Positions 1 to 5,303 of a stretch of DNA of 7,482 nt are shown one piece after another (position 1 is the first letter of the stretch; each line of letters opens with the position of its first letter). The stretch spans positions 1 through 7,482 of the forward strand of contig JAJUFY010000101.1 in assembly GCA_029263635.1 (NCBI GenBank), read 5' to 3'. The notes under the pieces are model-generated. The model did not search any database, was not told the DNA's origin, and was given only the letters and a program-made list of their open reading frames with translations. The DNA comes from Ectothiorhodospiraceae bacterium (GTDB lineage: Bacteria > Pseudomonadota > Gammaproteobacteria > Nitrococcales > AK92). A program made the position numbers and the translations under genes.

Positions 1-251
1 CCGAGGATGCCGATACGGCCGGCCGCTCCGACCTGATCGCCGAGCTGCACGACGAGCAGCAGAACCTGCTGATGGCCGAACAGGCGGCCATGCAGAATCC
101 GGAGGTGCAGCAGGCCAGGGAGCAGTTCATGACGGCGCTGCTGCAGGCCATGCGGGAGGAAAACCCCCGAACCGACGAGATGATCGGCTCCCTCAAGGAC
201 AAGAACGCCCAGCTGCAGGAAATCGTCACTGCCCGCAGCGGGCAGCGCTAG
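1..251 (+). CDS. C-terminal end of an unrecognised helical, charged protein (5' truncated)
   Basis: An open frame enters from the left edge (codons from position 3) and runs 82 codons to a TAG at 249-251. The readable part is rich in Glu, Gln, Met, Leu and Ala, has only two prolines and no glycine-rich segments. It looks like a run of amphipathic helices and begins with acidic residues (EDAD). There is no hydrophobic stretch long enough for a membrane segment. I do not recognise the family. Codon use matches the neighbours (G/C in third positions), which supports a real gene rather than a chance frame. The HIT gene follows on the same strand after 52 bases, but a promoter-like motif lies in that gap, so co-transcription is possible rather than shown. 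The start and any N-terminal domain lie outside the window. Confidence 0.7.
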   Translation, partial: EDADTAGRSDLIAELHDEQQNLLMAEQAAMQNPEVQQAREQFMTALLQAMREENPRTDEMIGSLKDKNAQLQEIVTARSGQR

Positions 252-267
252 CCGTTGCCGGACGGTC

Positions 268-276
268 TGCTATGCT
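268..276 (+). promoter_or_regulatory. Possible extended -10 promoter for the HIT gene
   Basis: TGCTATGCT fits the extended -10 pattern TGnTATnnT, with the hexamer TATGCT matching the sigma-70 consensus at 4 of 6 positions. No good -35 lies 16-18 bases upstream, as expected for extended -10 promoters. Transcription would start near 283, giving a leader of about 20 bases that contains the GAGAGG ribosome binding site at 290-295. This is inference from a short motif. Confidence 0.3.
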
Positions 277-303
277 CTCGCCGGGCAGCGAGAGGGGCAG
301 TGG

Positions 304-750
304 ATGGATGAGGACACGACCGCGGGCGCATTCAGCCTGCACCCGCAACTGGCGGCGGACTGTCTGACGGTCGGCGCGTTGCCGCTGTGCCTGGTCCTGC
401 TGATGCGGGACGCCCGCTATCCCTGGTTCATCCTGGTGCCGGCACGGCCGGCGGTGAGCGAGATCTACCAGCTGTCGGACGCTGACCGCAGCCAGCTCAT
501 GGAAGAATCGACGCTGCTGTCCCGCTGCATGGTAGAGCTGTTCGGTCCGGACAAGCTCAATATCGCCGCTCTCGGCAACGTCGTGCCGCAGCTGCATCTG
601 CACCATATCGGCCGCTATCGCTCCGACCCGGCCTGGCCCGGCCCGGTCTGGGGCCGGCTGCCGGCGCTGCCCTATGCGCCGGGCGCCGCCGAGGCGCGAG
701 TAGAGGCGATGCGGGCCGCTCTCGGCGAACGGCTGCAATGGCCGCTGTGA
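304..750 (+). CDS. HIT (histidine triad) domain protein with first triad His replaced by Gln
   Basis: The protein is 148 residues, the usual size for a single HIT domain. HIT proteins are cytoplasmic nucleotide hydrolases or transferases acting on AMP-linked or dinucleoside polyphosphate substrates. The N-terminal half has the typical beta-strand core, ending in the 'WFILVPARP' strand (residues 41-49), followed by a helix at about 58-80. The signature is at residues 95-102, PQLHLHHI, where the family normally has H-x-H-x-H-x-x. Position 96 is Gln, while His98 (equivalent to the nucleophile) and His100 are kept, and an additional His101 follows. A conserved-looking tail, DPAWPGPVWG (108-117), follows the triad. 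From memory, the same QxHxHH arrangement with this tail occurs in other gammaproteobacterial HIT-like proteins, so it is probably a subfamily trait and not damage. The start at 304 is supported by GAGAGG at 290-295, 8 bases upstream. The substrate cannot be told. The DUF4112 gene begins 7 bases after the stop, so the two are probably co-transcribed. Confidence 0.87.
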   Translation: MDEDTTAGAFSLHPQLAADCLTVGALPLCLVLLMRDARYPWFILVPARPAVSEIYQLSDADRSQLMEESTLLSRCMVELFGPDKLNIAALGNVVPQLHLHHIGRYRSDPAWPGPVWGRLPALPYAPGAAEARVEAMRAALGERLQWPL

Positions 751-757
751 GAACCGC

Positions 758-1117
758 ATGAAAGGCCTGACGCCCGAGGAGCTGGCCCTGCTCAAGCGGC
801 TGGACCGGCTGGCCCGGCTGCTGGACGAGCGCTTCGTGATACCGGGTACCGGCTGGCGGATGGGGCTGGACGGCGTGATCGGCCTCATTCCCGGCATCGG
901 CGATGTCGTCACCGGCGGCATGGCGCTCTACATCCTGCTCCAGGCGCGCCGGCTGAGGCTGCCGCGCCACCTGCAGGCGCGCATGCTGGCCAATATCGGC
1001 ATCGACGCGCTGGTAGGCAGCGTGCCCGTGCTCGGCGACGTGTTCGACATCGCCTTCAAGGCCAACCGCCGCAACCTCGACCTGCTGCGCCGGCATCTGG
1101 CCCGGCGGGCACGCTAG
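758..1117 (+). CDS. DUF4112 domain small membrane protein
   Basis: A 119-residue protein that matches the DUF4112 pattern as I know it: a charged N-terminal helix (residues 5-25), then a P-G-x-x-x-R-x-GLD segment leading into a glycine-rich hydrophobic stretch (about 36-62), a basic linker (64-75), a second hydrophobic segment (about 77-99) and the closing FKANRRNLDLL block (100-110). The two hydrophobic parts carry the same motif, G-(L/I)-D-x3-G-x2-P-x2-GDV, at 36-50 and 81-95. This suggests an internal duplication and a hairpin-like membrane insertion. Length is normal for the family and its function is not known. Arg/Lys-rich ends and linker suggest both termini face the cytoplasm, which is inference. 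It lies 7 bases behind the HIT stop with only a weak purine tract (GTGAGAA) in front of its ATG, so translation probably depends on the upstream gene. The 3' end faces the convergent GGDEF-EAL gene across a repeat-bearing spacer. Confidence 0.88.
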   Translation: MKGLTPEELALLKRLDRLARLLDERFVIPGTGWRMGLDGVIGLIPGIGDVVTGGMALYILLQARRLRLPRHLQARMLANIGIDALVGSVPVLGDVFDIAFKANRRNLDLLRRHLARRAR

Positions 1118-1127
1118 CAGCCGCGGT

Positions 1128-1300
1128 CCTCCGTAATGACGGGCCAAGGACTTGCCGGTCCGTCTCCTTCCCCGTCATGGCGAGGAGGCGTCAGCCGACG
1201 ACGCAGCGAGCCTTGGTGAGCACCCTCCGGATGGTGGCCCCGTCATCGGGTGGCACCTTGTTGTCTCGGGATTGCTTCGCTTACCGCTCGCAAGGCGGCG
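1128..1300. repeat. Degenerate palindromic intergenic repeat ('GTCATTGCGAG' type), with a second partial copy
   Basis: The 202-base spacer between two convergent stop codons (1118-1319) holds inverted sequence. At 1171-1185 the left end reads CCCGTCATGGCGAGG, and at 1271-1293 the right side reads ATTGCTTCGCTT followed by ACCGCTCGCAA, whose reverse complement begins TTGCGAGCGG and ends AAGCGAAGCAAT. Further left, CCTCCGTAATGACGGG at 1128-1143 is an inverted match to the 1171-1185 end (perfect over CCCGTCAT). From memory this resembles a family of palindromic repeats with GTCATTGCGAGG outer ends and GAAGCAATC inner blocks that is scattered through intergenic regions of many bacteria. Here the copies are eroded. 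It carries no gene and sits where a bidirectional terminator would be useful. Smaller hairpins inside it (GGTG-AG-CACC at 1215-1224) have no T-tract. Confidence 0.55.
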
Positions 1301-1319
1301 GAGGCAGTGCCGCGGGCTG

Positions 1320-3830
1320 TCAGTGCCGCGCCGGGTGCGGGCCGGAACGCAGGTAGTCGGTCATGGCCTCCGGATCGATCGGCGGAGTAAACAGGAAGCC
1401 TTGCGCGTAGCGGCAGCCCAGATCCAGCAGCTGCTGCCGGTGCTGCCGGCTTTCGACGCCTTCGGCGATGGTCTGGATGCCGAGCCTGCTGCCGAGGCCG
1501 ATGATGGCCTGGACGATGGCGTCGCTGGTGATGTTGCTGCCAAGGCCGCTGGTGAACGTGCGGTCGATCTTGAGGATGTCCAGCGGGAACTGGTGCAGGT
1601 AGCTCAGCGACGAGTAGCCGGTGCCGAAGTCGTCCACGCAGACATGGACCCTGAGTTCCCGCAGGTTCCCCAGCATGGCCGCGGCCTGGACCGGATGCTC
1701 GCGGAGCACCGCCTCGGTGATCTCCAGCGCCAGGTTGCGGCCGCTGAGCCGGTAGCGCTGCAGGGTGTCGGTGATCTGGGCGAGCAGCCCGCGGTGGCAG
1801 AACTGCCGCGCCGACAGATTGACGTGGACCACGAATTCGTCGCCCAGCGGCAGCTCCTGCTGCCATTCGGCGAGTGCGCGGCAGGCATCGTCCATCACCT
1901 TCTGGCCGATCGGGATGATCAGGCCGGATTCTTCCGCCAGTGCCAGGAACTCCTGCGGCGGGAACCGGGCCTCGGTCGGGTGGTTCCAGCGGGCCAGCGC
2001 TTCGACGCCGATGCAGCGGCCGGTCTGCAGGTCGACGATGGGCTGGAACTGGATGCCGAATTCGCCCTGCTCCACCGCCCGGCGCATGTGGGTTTCCCGC
2101 CTCAGCTGGGTGATGGCGCGGTCGTGCATGCCGGCTTCGAAAATCACGTGGCTGCCCTTGCCCTGGTTCTTGGCCCGGTACATGGCGATGTCGGCGTCCC
2201 GCAGCGCCTGCTCGGGCTTCTTGTAGTTGGCGGTCCCGAAGGTGATGCCGATGCTGGCGCTGGTGTAAATCTCGGTGCCGCCGAGCAGGAAGGGCTCGGC
2301 CATTTTCTCGTGGATGCGCTCGGCGACGCGGATCGCATCCGAGGTGTGCTGGATGTCGTCGAGCAGGACGGTGAATTCGTCGCCGCCCAGCCGCGCCAGG
2401 GTGTCCTGCGGCCGCAGGCAGGATTCCACCCGGCGCGAGAACTGGATCAGCAGCTCGTCGCCGACCAGGTGGCCGAGGCTGTCGTTGATGACCTTGAAGC
2501 GGTCCAGGTCCATCAGCATCACCGCATAGCGGCCGCCTTCCCGGGCGCCGCGGGCGATGGAGCGGGCCAGCCGGTCGGTGAGCAGGGCGCGGTTGGGCAG
2601 GCCGGTCAGGGCGTCGTGGAAGGCGTTGTGCTCGAGCTTGCGCTCGATGTCCTTGCGTTCGGTGATGTCGCTGGCGATGCCGGCGTAGCCGGCGATCTGG
2701 CCATGCTCGTCGAGTACGGTCGAGAGCGTCAGCAGCGCCGGAAAGGTGCTGCCATCGCGGCGCTTCTGCTCGATTTCGCCTTCCCAGGTCCGCTCCTTGG
2801 CGAGGGCCTGACGGATTTCCTGCAGCAGCTCCTTGTCGGAATCCGGCACGATCAGCTCGGTGAAGCGGCGGCCCAGGGCGGCGTCGGCCGGCCATTGATA
2901 GAGCTGCGCGGCATAGCGGTTCCAGTAGATGATGCGGTCATCGGCGTCGGTGGCAAGCACCGCGTTGTGGACCTGGTCCAGCAGCGAGGCCTGGAAGCGG
3001 ATGCGCTGCTCGGCCTGCTTGCGCTCGGTGAGATCGCGGATGATGGCGAGCACGCGCGGCTCGCCGTCGAGCACCACGGTATCGAGAATGACCTCGGTGT
3101 CGACCGGCGTCTTGCCGGCGCGCTGGAACCGCCATTCGAACCACAGCCTGCCGTCGCTGGGCGTCTCCCGGATCTGCTCCCGGAACCTGGGCGCGGAAAG
3201 GCTGCCGTCGGCCTGGCGAGGCGGCGACAGGGTGGCGGGGTCGCGGCCGAGCAACTGCTCGAAGGAGAGTCCGAACAGGGCGGTGGCCGGCTCGTTGCAA
3301 TGAACGATCCGGTCGTTACGGATCAGCAGGATGGCGTCCGGGACCGAATTGACCAGCGTCTTGTAGCGGTTCTCGCTCTCGCGCAGCCGCGTTTCGACGT
3401 ATTTGCGCTCGACGGCGTAATGGATGGCCCGGCTCAGCTCCGAGGGCCGGACATCGTCCTTCACCAGGTAATCCTGCGCACCTTCCTGAATGGCCCGCAG
3501 CGCCAGTTCCCGGTCACGGGAGCCGGTGAGCACGATGATGGGTATGCCGCCGGCGTGCTGGTGCATGGTCTGGAAGGTTTCCAGCCCGAGGCTGTCCGGC
3601 AGCGACAGGTCGAGCAGGATGACGGCGATCTGTTCCCGCTGCAGCATTGCCAGGCCGGCTTCCAGGCGGGCGGCGTGCAGGACCGGCAGCATGACATCCT
3701 CGGTTTCCGCCAGCATGGCCTGGATCAGCAGCACATCGGCGCTGTTGTCTTCGATCAGCAGCACAGCCCCTTCGATGCGGGATCGAGAGGCAGGGTCGGC
3801 GGCGGATTTGATGTCGTCCGGCATGAACAT
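1320..3830 (-). CDS. Response regulator with REC-PAS-PAS-GGDEF-EAL domains (c-di-GMP synthesis/hydrolysis)
   Basis: An 836-residue cytoplasmic signalling protein with no membrane segment. The REC domain (about 20-140) has the acidic pair Glu27-Asp28, phospho-acceptor Asp74, Thr102 and Lys124. The first PAS (about 151-271) ends in RDLTERK and the second (about 280-393) in SDITERK, the usual PAS-to-output linkers. The GGDEF domain (about 400-563) has an intact GGDEF at 482-486 and an RxxD inhibitory site (R473-D476) five residues before it. The EAL domain (about 575-830) has EAL at 610-612, Asn671, Glu703, Asp733-Asp734, Lys754 and Glu790. Both diguanylate cyclase and phosphodiesterase sites therefore look competent; which activity dominates cannot be read. 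Phosphorylation and PAS ligands probably set the balance. No histidine kinase is adjacent, so it is an orphan regulator here. Start choice: the ATG at 3830 directly abuts the only AGG (GGACAGG), whereas the ATG at 3824 (Met3) is 6 bases from it and is the more likely start, giving 834 residues. Confidence 0.95.
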   Translation of the reverse strand: MFMPDDIKSAADPASRSRIEGAVLLIEDNSADVLLIQAMLAETEDVMLPVLHAARLEAGLAMLQREQIAVILLDLSLPDSLGLETFQTMHQHAGGIPIIVLTGSRDRELALRAIQEGAQDYLVKDDVRPSELSRAIHYAVERKYVETRLRESENRYKTLVNSVPDAILLIRNDRIVHCNEPATALFGLSFEQLLGRDPATLSPPRQADGSLSAPRFREQIRETPSDGRLWFEWRFQRAGKTPVDTEVILDTVVLDGEPRVLAIIRDLTERKQAEQRIRFQASLLDQVHNAVLATDADDRIIYWNRYAAQLYQWPADAALGRRFTELIVPDSDKELLQEIRQALAKERTWEGEIEQKRRDGSTFPALLTLSTVLDEHGQIAGYAGIASDITERKDIERKLEHNAFHDALTGLPNRALLTDRLARSIARGAREGGRYAVMLMDLDRFKVINDSLGHLVGDELLIQFSRRVESCLRPQDTLARLGGDEFTVLLDDIQHTSDAIRVAERIHEKMAEPFLLGGTEIYTSASIGITFGTANYKKPEQALRDADIAMYRAKNQGKGSHVIFEAGMHDRAITQLRRETHMRRAVEQGEFGIQFQPIVDLQTGRCIGVEALARWNHPTEARFPPQEFLALAEESGLIIPIGQKVMDDACRALAEWQQELPLGDEFVVHVNLSARQFCHRGLLAQITDTLQRYRLSGRNLALEITEAVLREHPVQAAAMLGNLRELRVHVCVDDFGTGYSSLSYLHQFPLDILKIDRTFTSGLGSNITSDAIVQAIIGLGSRLGIQTIAEGVESRQHRQQLLDLGCRYAQGFLFTPPIDPEAMTDYLRSGPHPARH

Positions 3831-4161
3831 CCTGTCCGGCGTAGCTCGGCGGGCTCTTTACCCCCCGGTTGTTATTCGTGTCGGGTGTTCTGCGATTCGA
3901 GGCCAGTCGGCTGTTGGCCCGGGCGCTCTCGCTCGCCGTCCGCGCGCCGGCCGCCGGGAAACGCCGAGGCAGCCGTGAGCGCCGTGCCGCGCCAAGCCGG
4001 TAAGAATGATCCGCGGAACGGGCGCGAGGCCGGTTCAGCGAGCATCATGCAAAGCTAGATGGGGACGTGTGGGGAGGGATCAAGCGCCCGCTGGCGGGTG
4101 GTGGATCGCCGGCGGGAAACAGGCAGCGGCTGCCGGCGTCCGGCAGCCGCCAGGGATGGGA
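3831..4161. other. 331-base GC-rich spacer upstream of the GGDEF-EAL gene
   Basis: This spacer lies between the start of the response-regulator gene and the stop of the small charged protein. It must contain the promoter of the former and the 3' end of the latter. I found no convincing -35/-10 pair for leftward transcription; the only AT-richer patch, around 3870-3880, lacks a good hexamer pair. Possible sigma-54 sites fail on GG/GC spacing. A loose resemblance exists between about 3950-3975 and 4107-4133 (both have GGGAAAC followed by GCAGC), too weak to call a repeat. A strong hairpin at 4126-4150 is listed separately. Short frames crossing the region are uninterrupted mainly because the DNA is GC-rich and show no recognisable protein. 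Confidence 0.5.
4126..4150 (-). terminator. Perfect 11-bp hairpin after the small charged-protein gene
   Basis: GCGGCTGCCGG, a 3-base loop, and CCGGCAGCCGC form a perfect 11-bp stem beginning 11 bases beyond the stop codon of the leftward gene ending at 4162. On the minus strand the stem is followed by TGCCTGTTT, only weakly T-rich, so intrinsic termination may be inefficient. The left arm can pair alternatively with the sequence just before it (GGCAGC-G-GCTGCC, 4122-4134). A 3' mRNA stability element is the main alternative. Confidence 0.5.
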
Positions 4162-4359
4162 TCAGAGGTCCTCGTCGTAGTCGTCGTAATCGGCCAGCAG
4201 CCGCCGCAACCGCCGCTCCTCGCGCAGTTCTTCGATGGCGCGGCGGTAGTCGCGGTCGCCACGACCGGCCCGCGTGCGCGGGAAATCCTCCAGTATCGAG
4301 TCGTCCATCTCGATATCCGGATCGTCCAGGATGTCTTGATAGTCCGCGTCGCTCCCCAT
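4162..4359 (-). CDS. Small highly charged protein (65 aa), possibly PA3496-like family
   Basis: The product is 65 residues with clear charge zoning: an acidic N-terminal part (11 Asp/Glu in residues 1-25), a basic/amphipathic helix (about 28-55, including RRAIEELREERRLRRLL) and an acidic tail rich in Asp and Tyr (57-64). There is no signal peptide or membrane segment and no cysteine. The ribosome binding site is excellent, a full AGGAGG at 4368-4373, 8 bases before the ATG, which is the main reason to believe this short gene. The 'RRxIEELxExRxLR' helix followed by a short acidic C-terminus resembles, from memory, the small gammaproteobacterial proteins grouped as PA3496 family (called putative envelope integrity proteins). 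That identification is tentative and the function is unknown. It appears to have its own promoter (4425-4453) and its own 3' hairpin, so it is probably monocistronic. Confidence 0.8.
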   Translation of the reverse strand: MGSDADYQDILDDPDIEMDDSILEDFPRTRAGRGDRDYRRAIEELREERRLRRLLADYDDYDEDL

Positions 4360-4424
4360 GCGTACTGCCTCCTGAAAGCGTGACTAGCGTCGTCTGCGGT
4401 TGTGAGCCTGCTTCTTTCGAGCGC

Positions 4425-4453
4425 TATATACAGCCTTTTTTCGACGCCGAGAA
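4425..4453 (-). promoter_or_regulatory. Weak candidate promoter for the small charged-protein gene
   Basis: On the minus strand TTCTCG (4453-4448) and TATATA (4430-4425) are separated by 17 bases. The -10 matches the sigma-70 consensus at 4 of 6 positions and the -35 at only 3 of 6. An A6 tract lies in the spacer. The start would fall near 4418, giving a leader of about 58 bases. It is the most AT-rich patch in the area and lies just past the hairpin that closes the upstream gene, which is why I list it. Confidence 0.3.
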
Positions 4454-4456
4454 GTG

Positions 4457-4491
4457 GTCCCGCTCACGCTTTGCGAAGTCGTGCGCGGGAC
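4457..4491 (-). terminator. Long imperfect hairpin overlapping the M23 gene stop codon
   Basis: GTCCCGC (4457-4463) pairs with GCGGGAC (4485-4491), then after one mismatch CACG pairs with CGTG, then after a bulge CTT pairs with AAG, around a 4-base TGCG loop: 14 pairs in all. The outermost pair uses the last base of the TAG stop codon (4491-4493) of the leftward M23 gene. On the minus strand the next bases are CACTTCTCGG, with no uninterrupted T-tract, so it may be a weak intrinsic terminator or a 3'-end protecting hairpin. Confidence 0.45.
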
Positions 4492-5303
4492 TAGCGGTTC
4501 TCGACGAACAGCGCCGGATCGACCATGGCTCCGTTCAGGGTCACGCCCCAGTGCAGATGCGGTCCGGTGACGCGGCCGGTGGCGCCCACGGTGCCGATGG
4601 TCTCGCCGGGCTGCAGCCACTGACCAGGTTCGACGGCGATTTGTTCCAGGTGGCAGTACATGGTGATCAGGCCGCCGCCGTGATCGAGGAAAACGGTGTT
4701 GCCGTTGAAGAAGAAATCGCCGGCATCCAGCACCCGGCCGGCGGCCGGCGCCTTGATCGGGGTTCCGGCGGGAGCAGCCAGGTCGAGTCCGCTGTGCGGC
4801 CGCCGCGGCTCGCCGTTGAAGAACCGGCGCAGCCCGAACGGGCTGCTCTCGGGGCCGTCGACCGGCAGCGCGAGGCGCAGCGAACCCGGCAATTCCTGGC
4901 TGTAATGGGTCAGCGCCGCACGGATGCGGACCTGCTCGGCGCGGATGCGCGCCAGCTCCTCCGGCGAGGGCGACACGTAGCGGCGCTGCACGGTCAGGTG
5001 CTGCTCTGCGTAGGCCTTGGGCATGACCTCGAATGTGATGCGGCGCTCGCCGCTGACCAGCTCCTGCGGGCCCGGCTCGGCATCCAGCGGGATGCCGACC
5101 ACGGCCTTCCAGCCATTGTCGTTGACCACCAGCACCGGCCGGTCGCCGTAGAACACCTGCGGCGCCGGTGCGCTGGCGTCGGCGATCGGAATCACGGCAA
5201 CGCCGCCCGGCACCCGGCTGTCCGGCGGCAGGCCGAGCGCGAAGGCCGAGGCCGGCCCGAGCAGGGCGGCCGCCAGCAGCAGAAGGCAAAGGCGTGTCGT
5301 CAT
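4491..5303 (-). CDS. Secreted M23 (LytM/lysostaphin-type) metallopeptidase
   Basis: A 270-residue zinc peptidase of the type that cuts peptide cross-links in peptidoglycan, or activates amidases if degenerate. Residues 1-22 form a signal peptide: Thr-Thr-Arg, a Leu/Ala core, then ASAFA with likely cleavage after Ala22 (or Ala20). A beta-rich N-terminal region (about 30-110) precedes a short helix (113-134), and the M23 domain occupies about 145-266. The zinc ligands His170 and Asp174 (HxxxD in HSGLDLAAP) and His251 (HxH, HLHWG) are present, as are the catalytic-site His218 and His249, so the enzyme should be active in the periplasm. I chose the ATG at 5303: a frame start 10 codons upstream would put charged residues (PDRKHERD) ahead of the signal peptide, and the 5303 ATG overlaps the xseA stop as ATGA. 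This overlap implies translational coupling with xseA; the local ribosome site (GAGCGAGA) is weak. A long hairpin at the stop codon closes the operon. Confidence 0.93.
   Translation of the reverse strand: MTTRLCLLLLAAALLGPASAFALGLPPDSRVPGGVAVIPIADASAPAPQVFYGDRPVLVVNDNGWKAVVGIPLDAEPGPQELVSGERRITFEVMPKAYAEQHLTVQRRYVSPSPEELARIRAEQVRIRAALTHYSQELPGSLRLALPVDGPESSPFGLRRFFNGEPRRPHSGLDLAAPAGTPIKAPAAGRVLDAGDFFFNGNTVFLDHGGGLITMYCHLEQIAVEPGQWLQPGETIGTVGATGRVTGPHLHWGVTLNGAMVDPALFVENR

Noticed and set aside
557..1147. A 196-codon leftward frame opposite the HIT and DUF4112 genes
   Set aside because: It spans two unrelated genes on the other strand, has no ribosome site, and reads as Arg/Ala/Pro-rich sequence typical of GC-rich antisense frames.
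3880..3925. Possible sigma-54 promoter (TGGC...GC) for the GGDEF-EAL gene
   Set aside because: GG and GC are 9 bases apart where 10 are required, and the flanking consensus bases are absent.
1152..4058. A 968-codon rightward open frame lying antisense to the GGDEF-EAL gene
   Set aside because: It is the complement of a high-GC gene whose codon bias removes stops from the opposite strand. Its product shows no domain, starts inside the repeat region, and the minus-strand protein has five intact domains.
4006..4383. A 125-codon rightward frame over the small charged-protein gene
   Set aside because: It overlaps the minus-strand gene that has a full AGGAGG site, lacks a ribosome site itself, and its Val/Val/Ile/Gly-rich part is the complement of Asp-Tyr codons.
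4420..4441. T6 tract at 4436-4441 as part of a rightward terminator
   Set aside because: No rightward gene ends nearby and no stem of more than a few pairs precedes it. On the minus strand it is an A-tract within the spacer of the candidate promoter.
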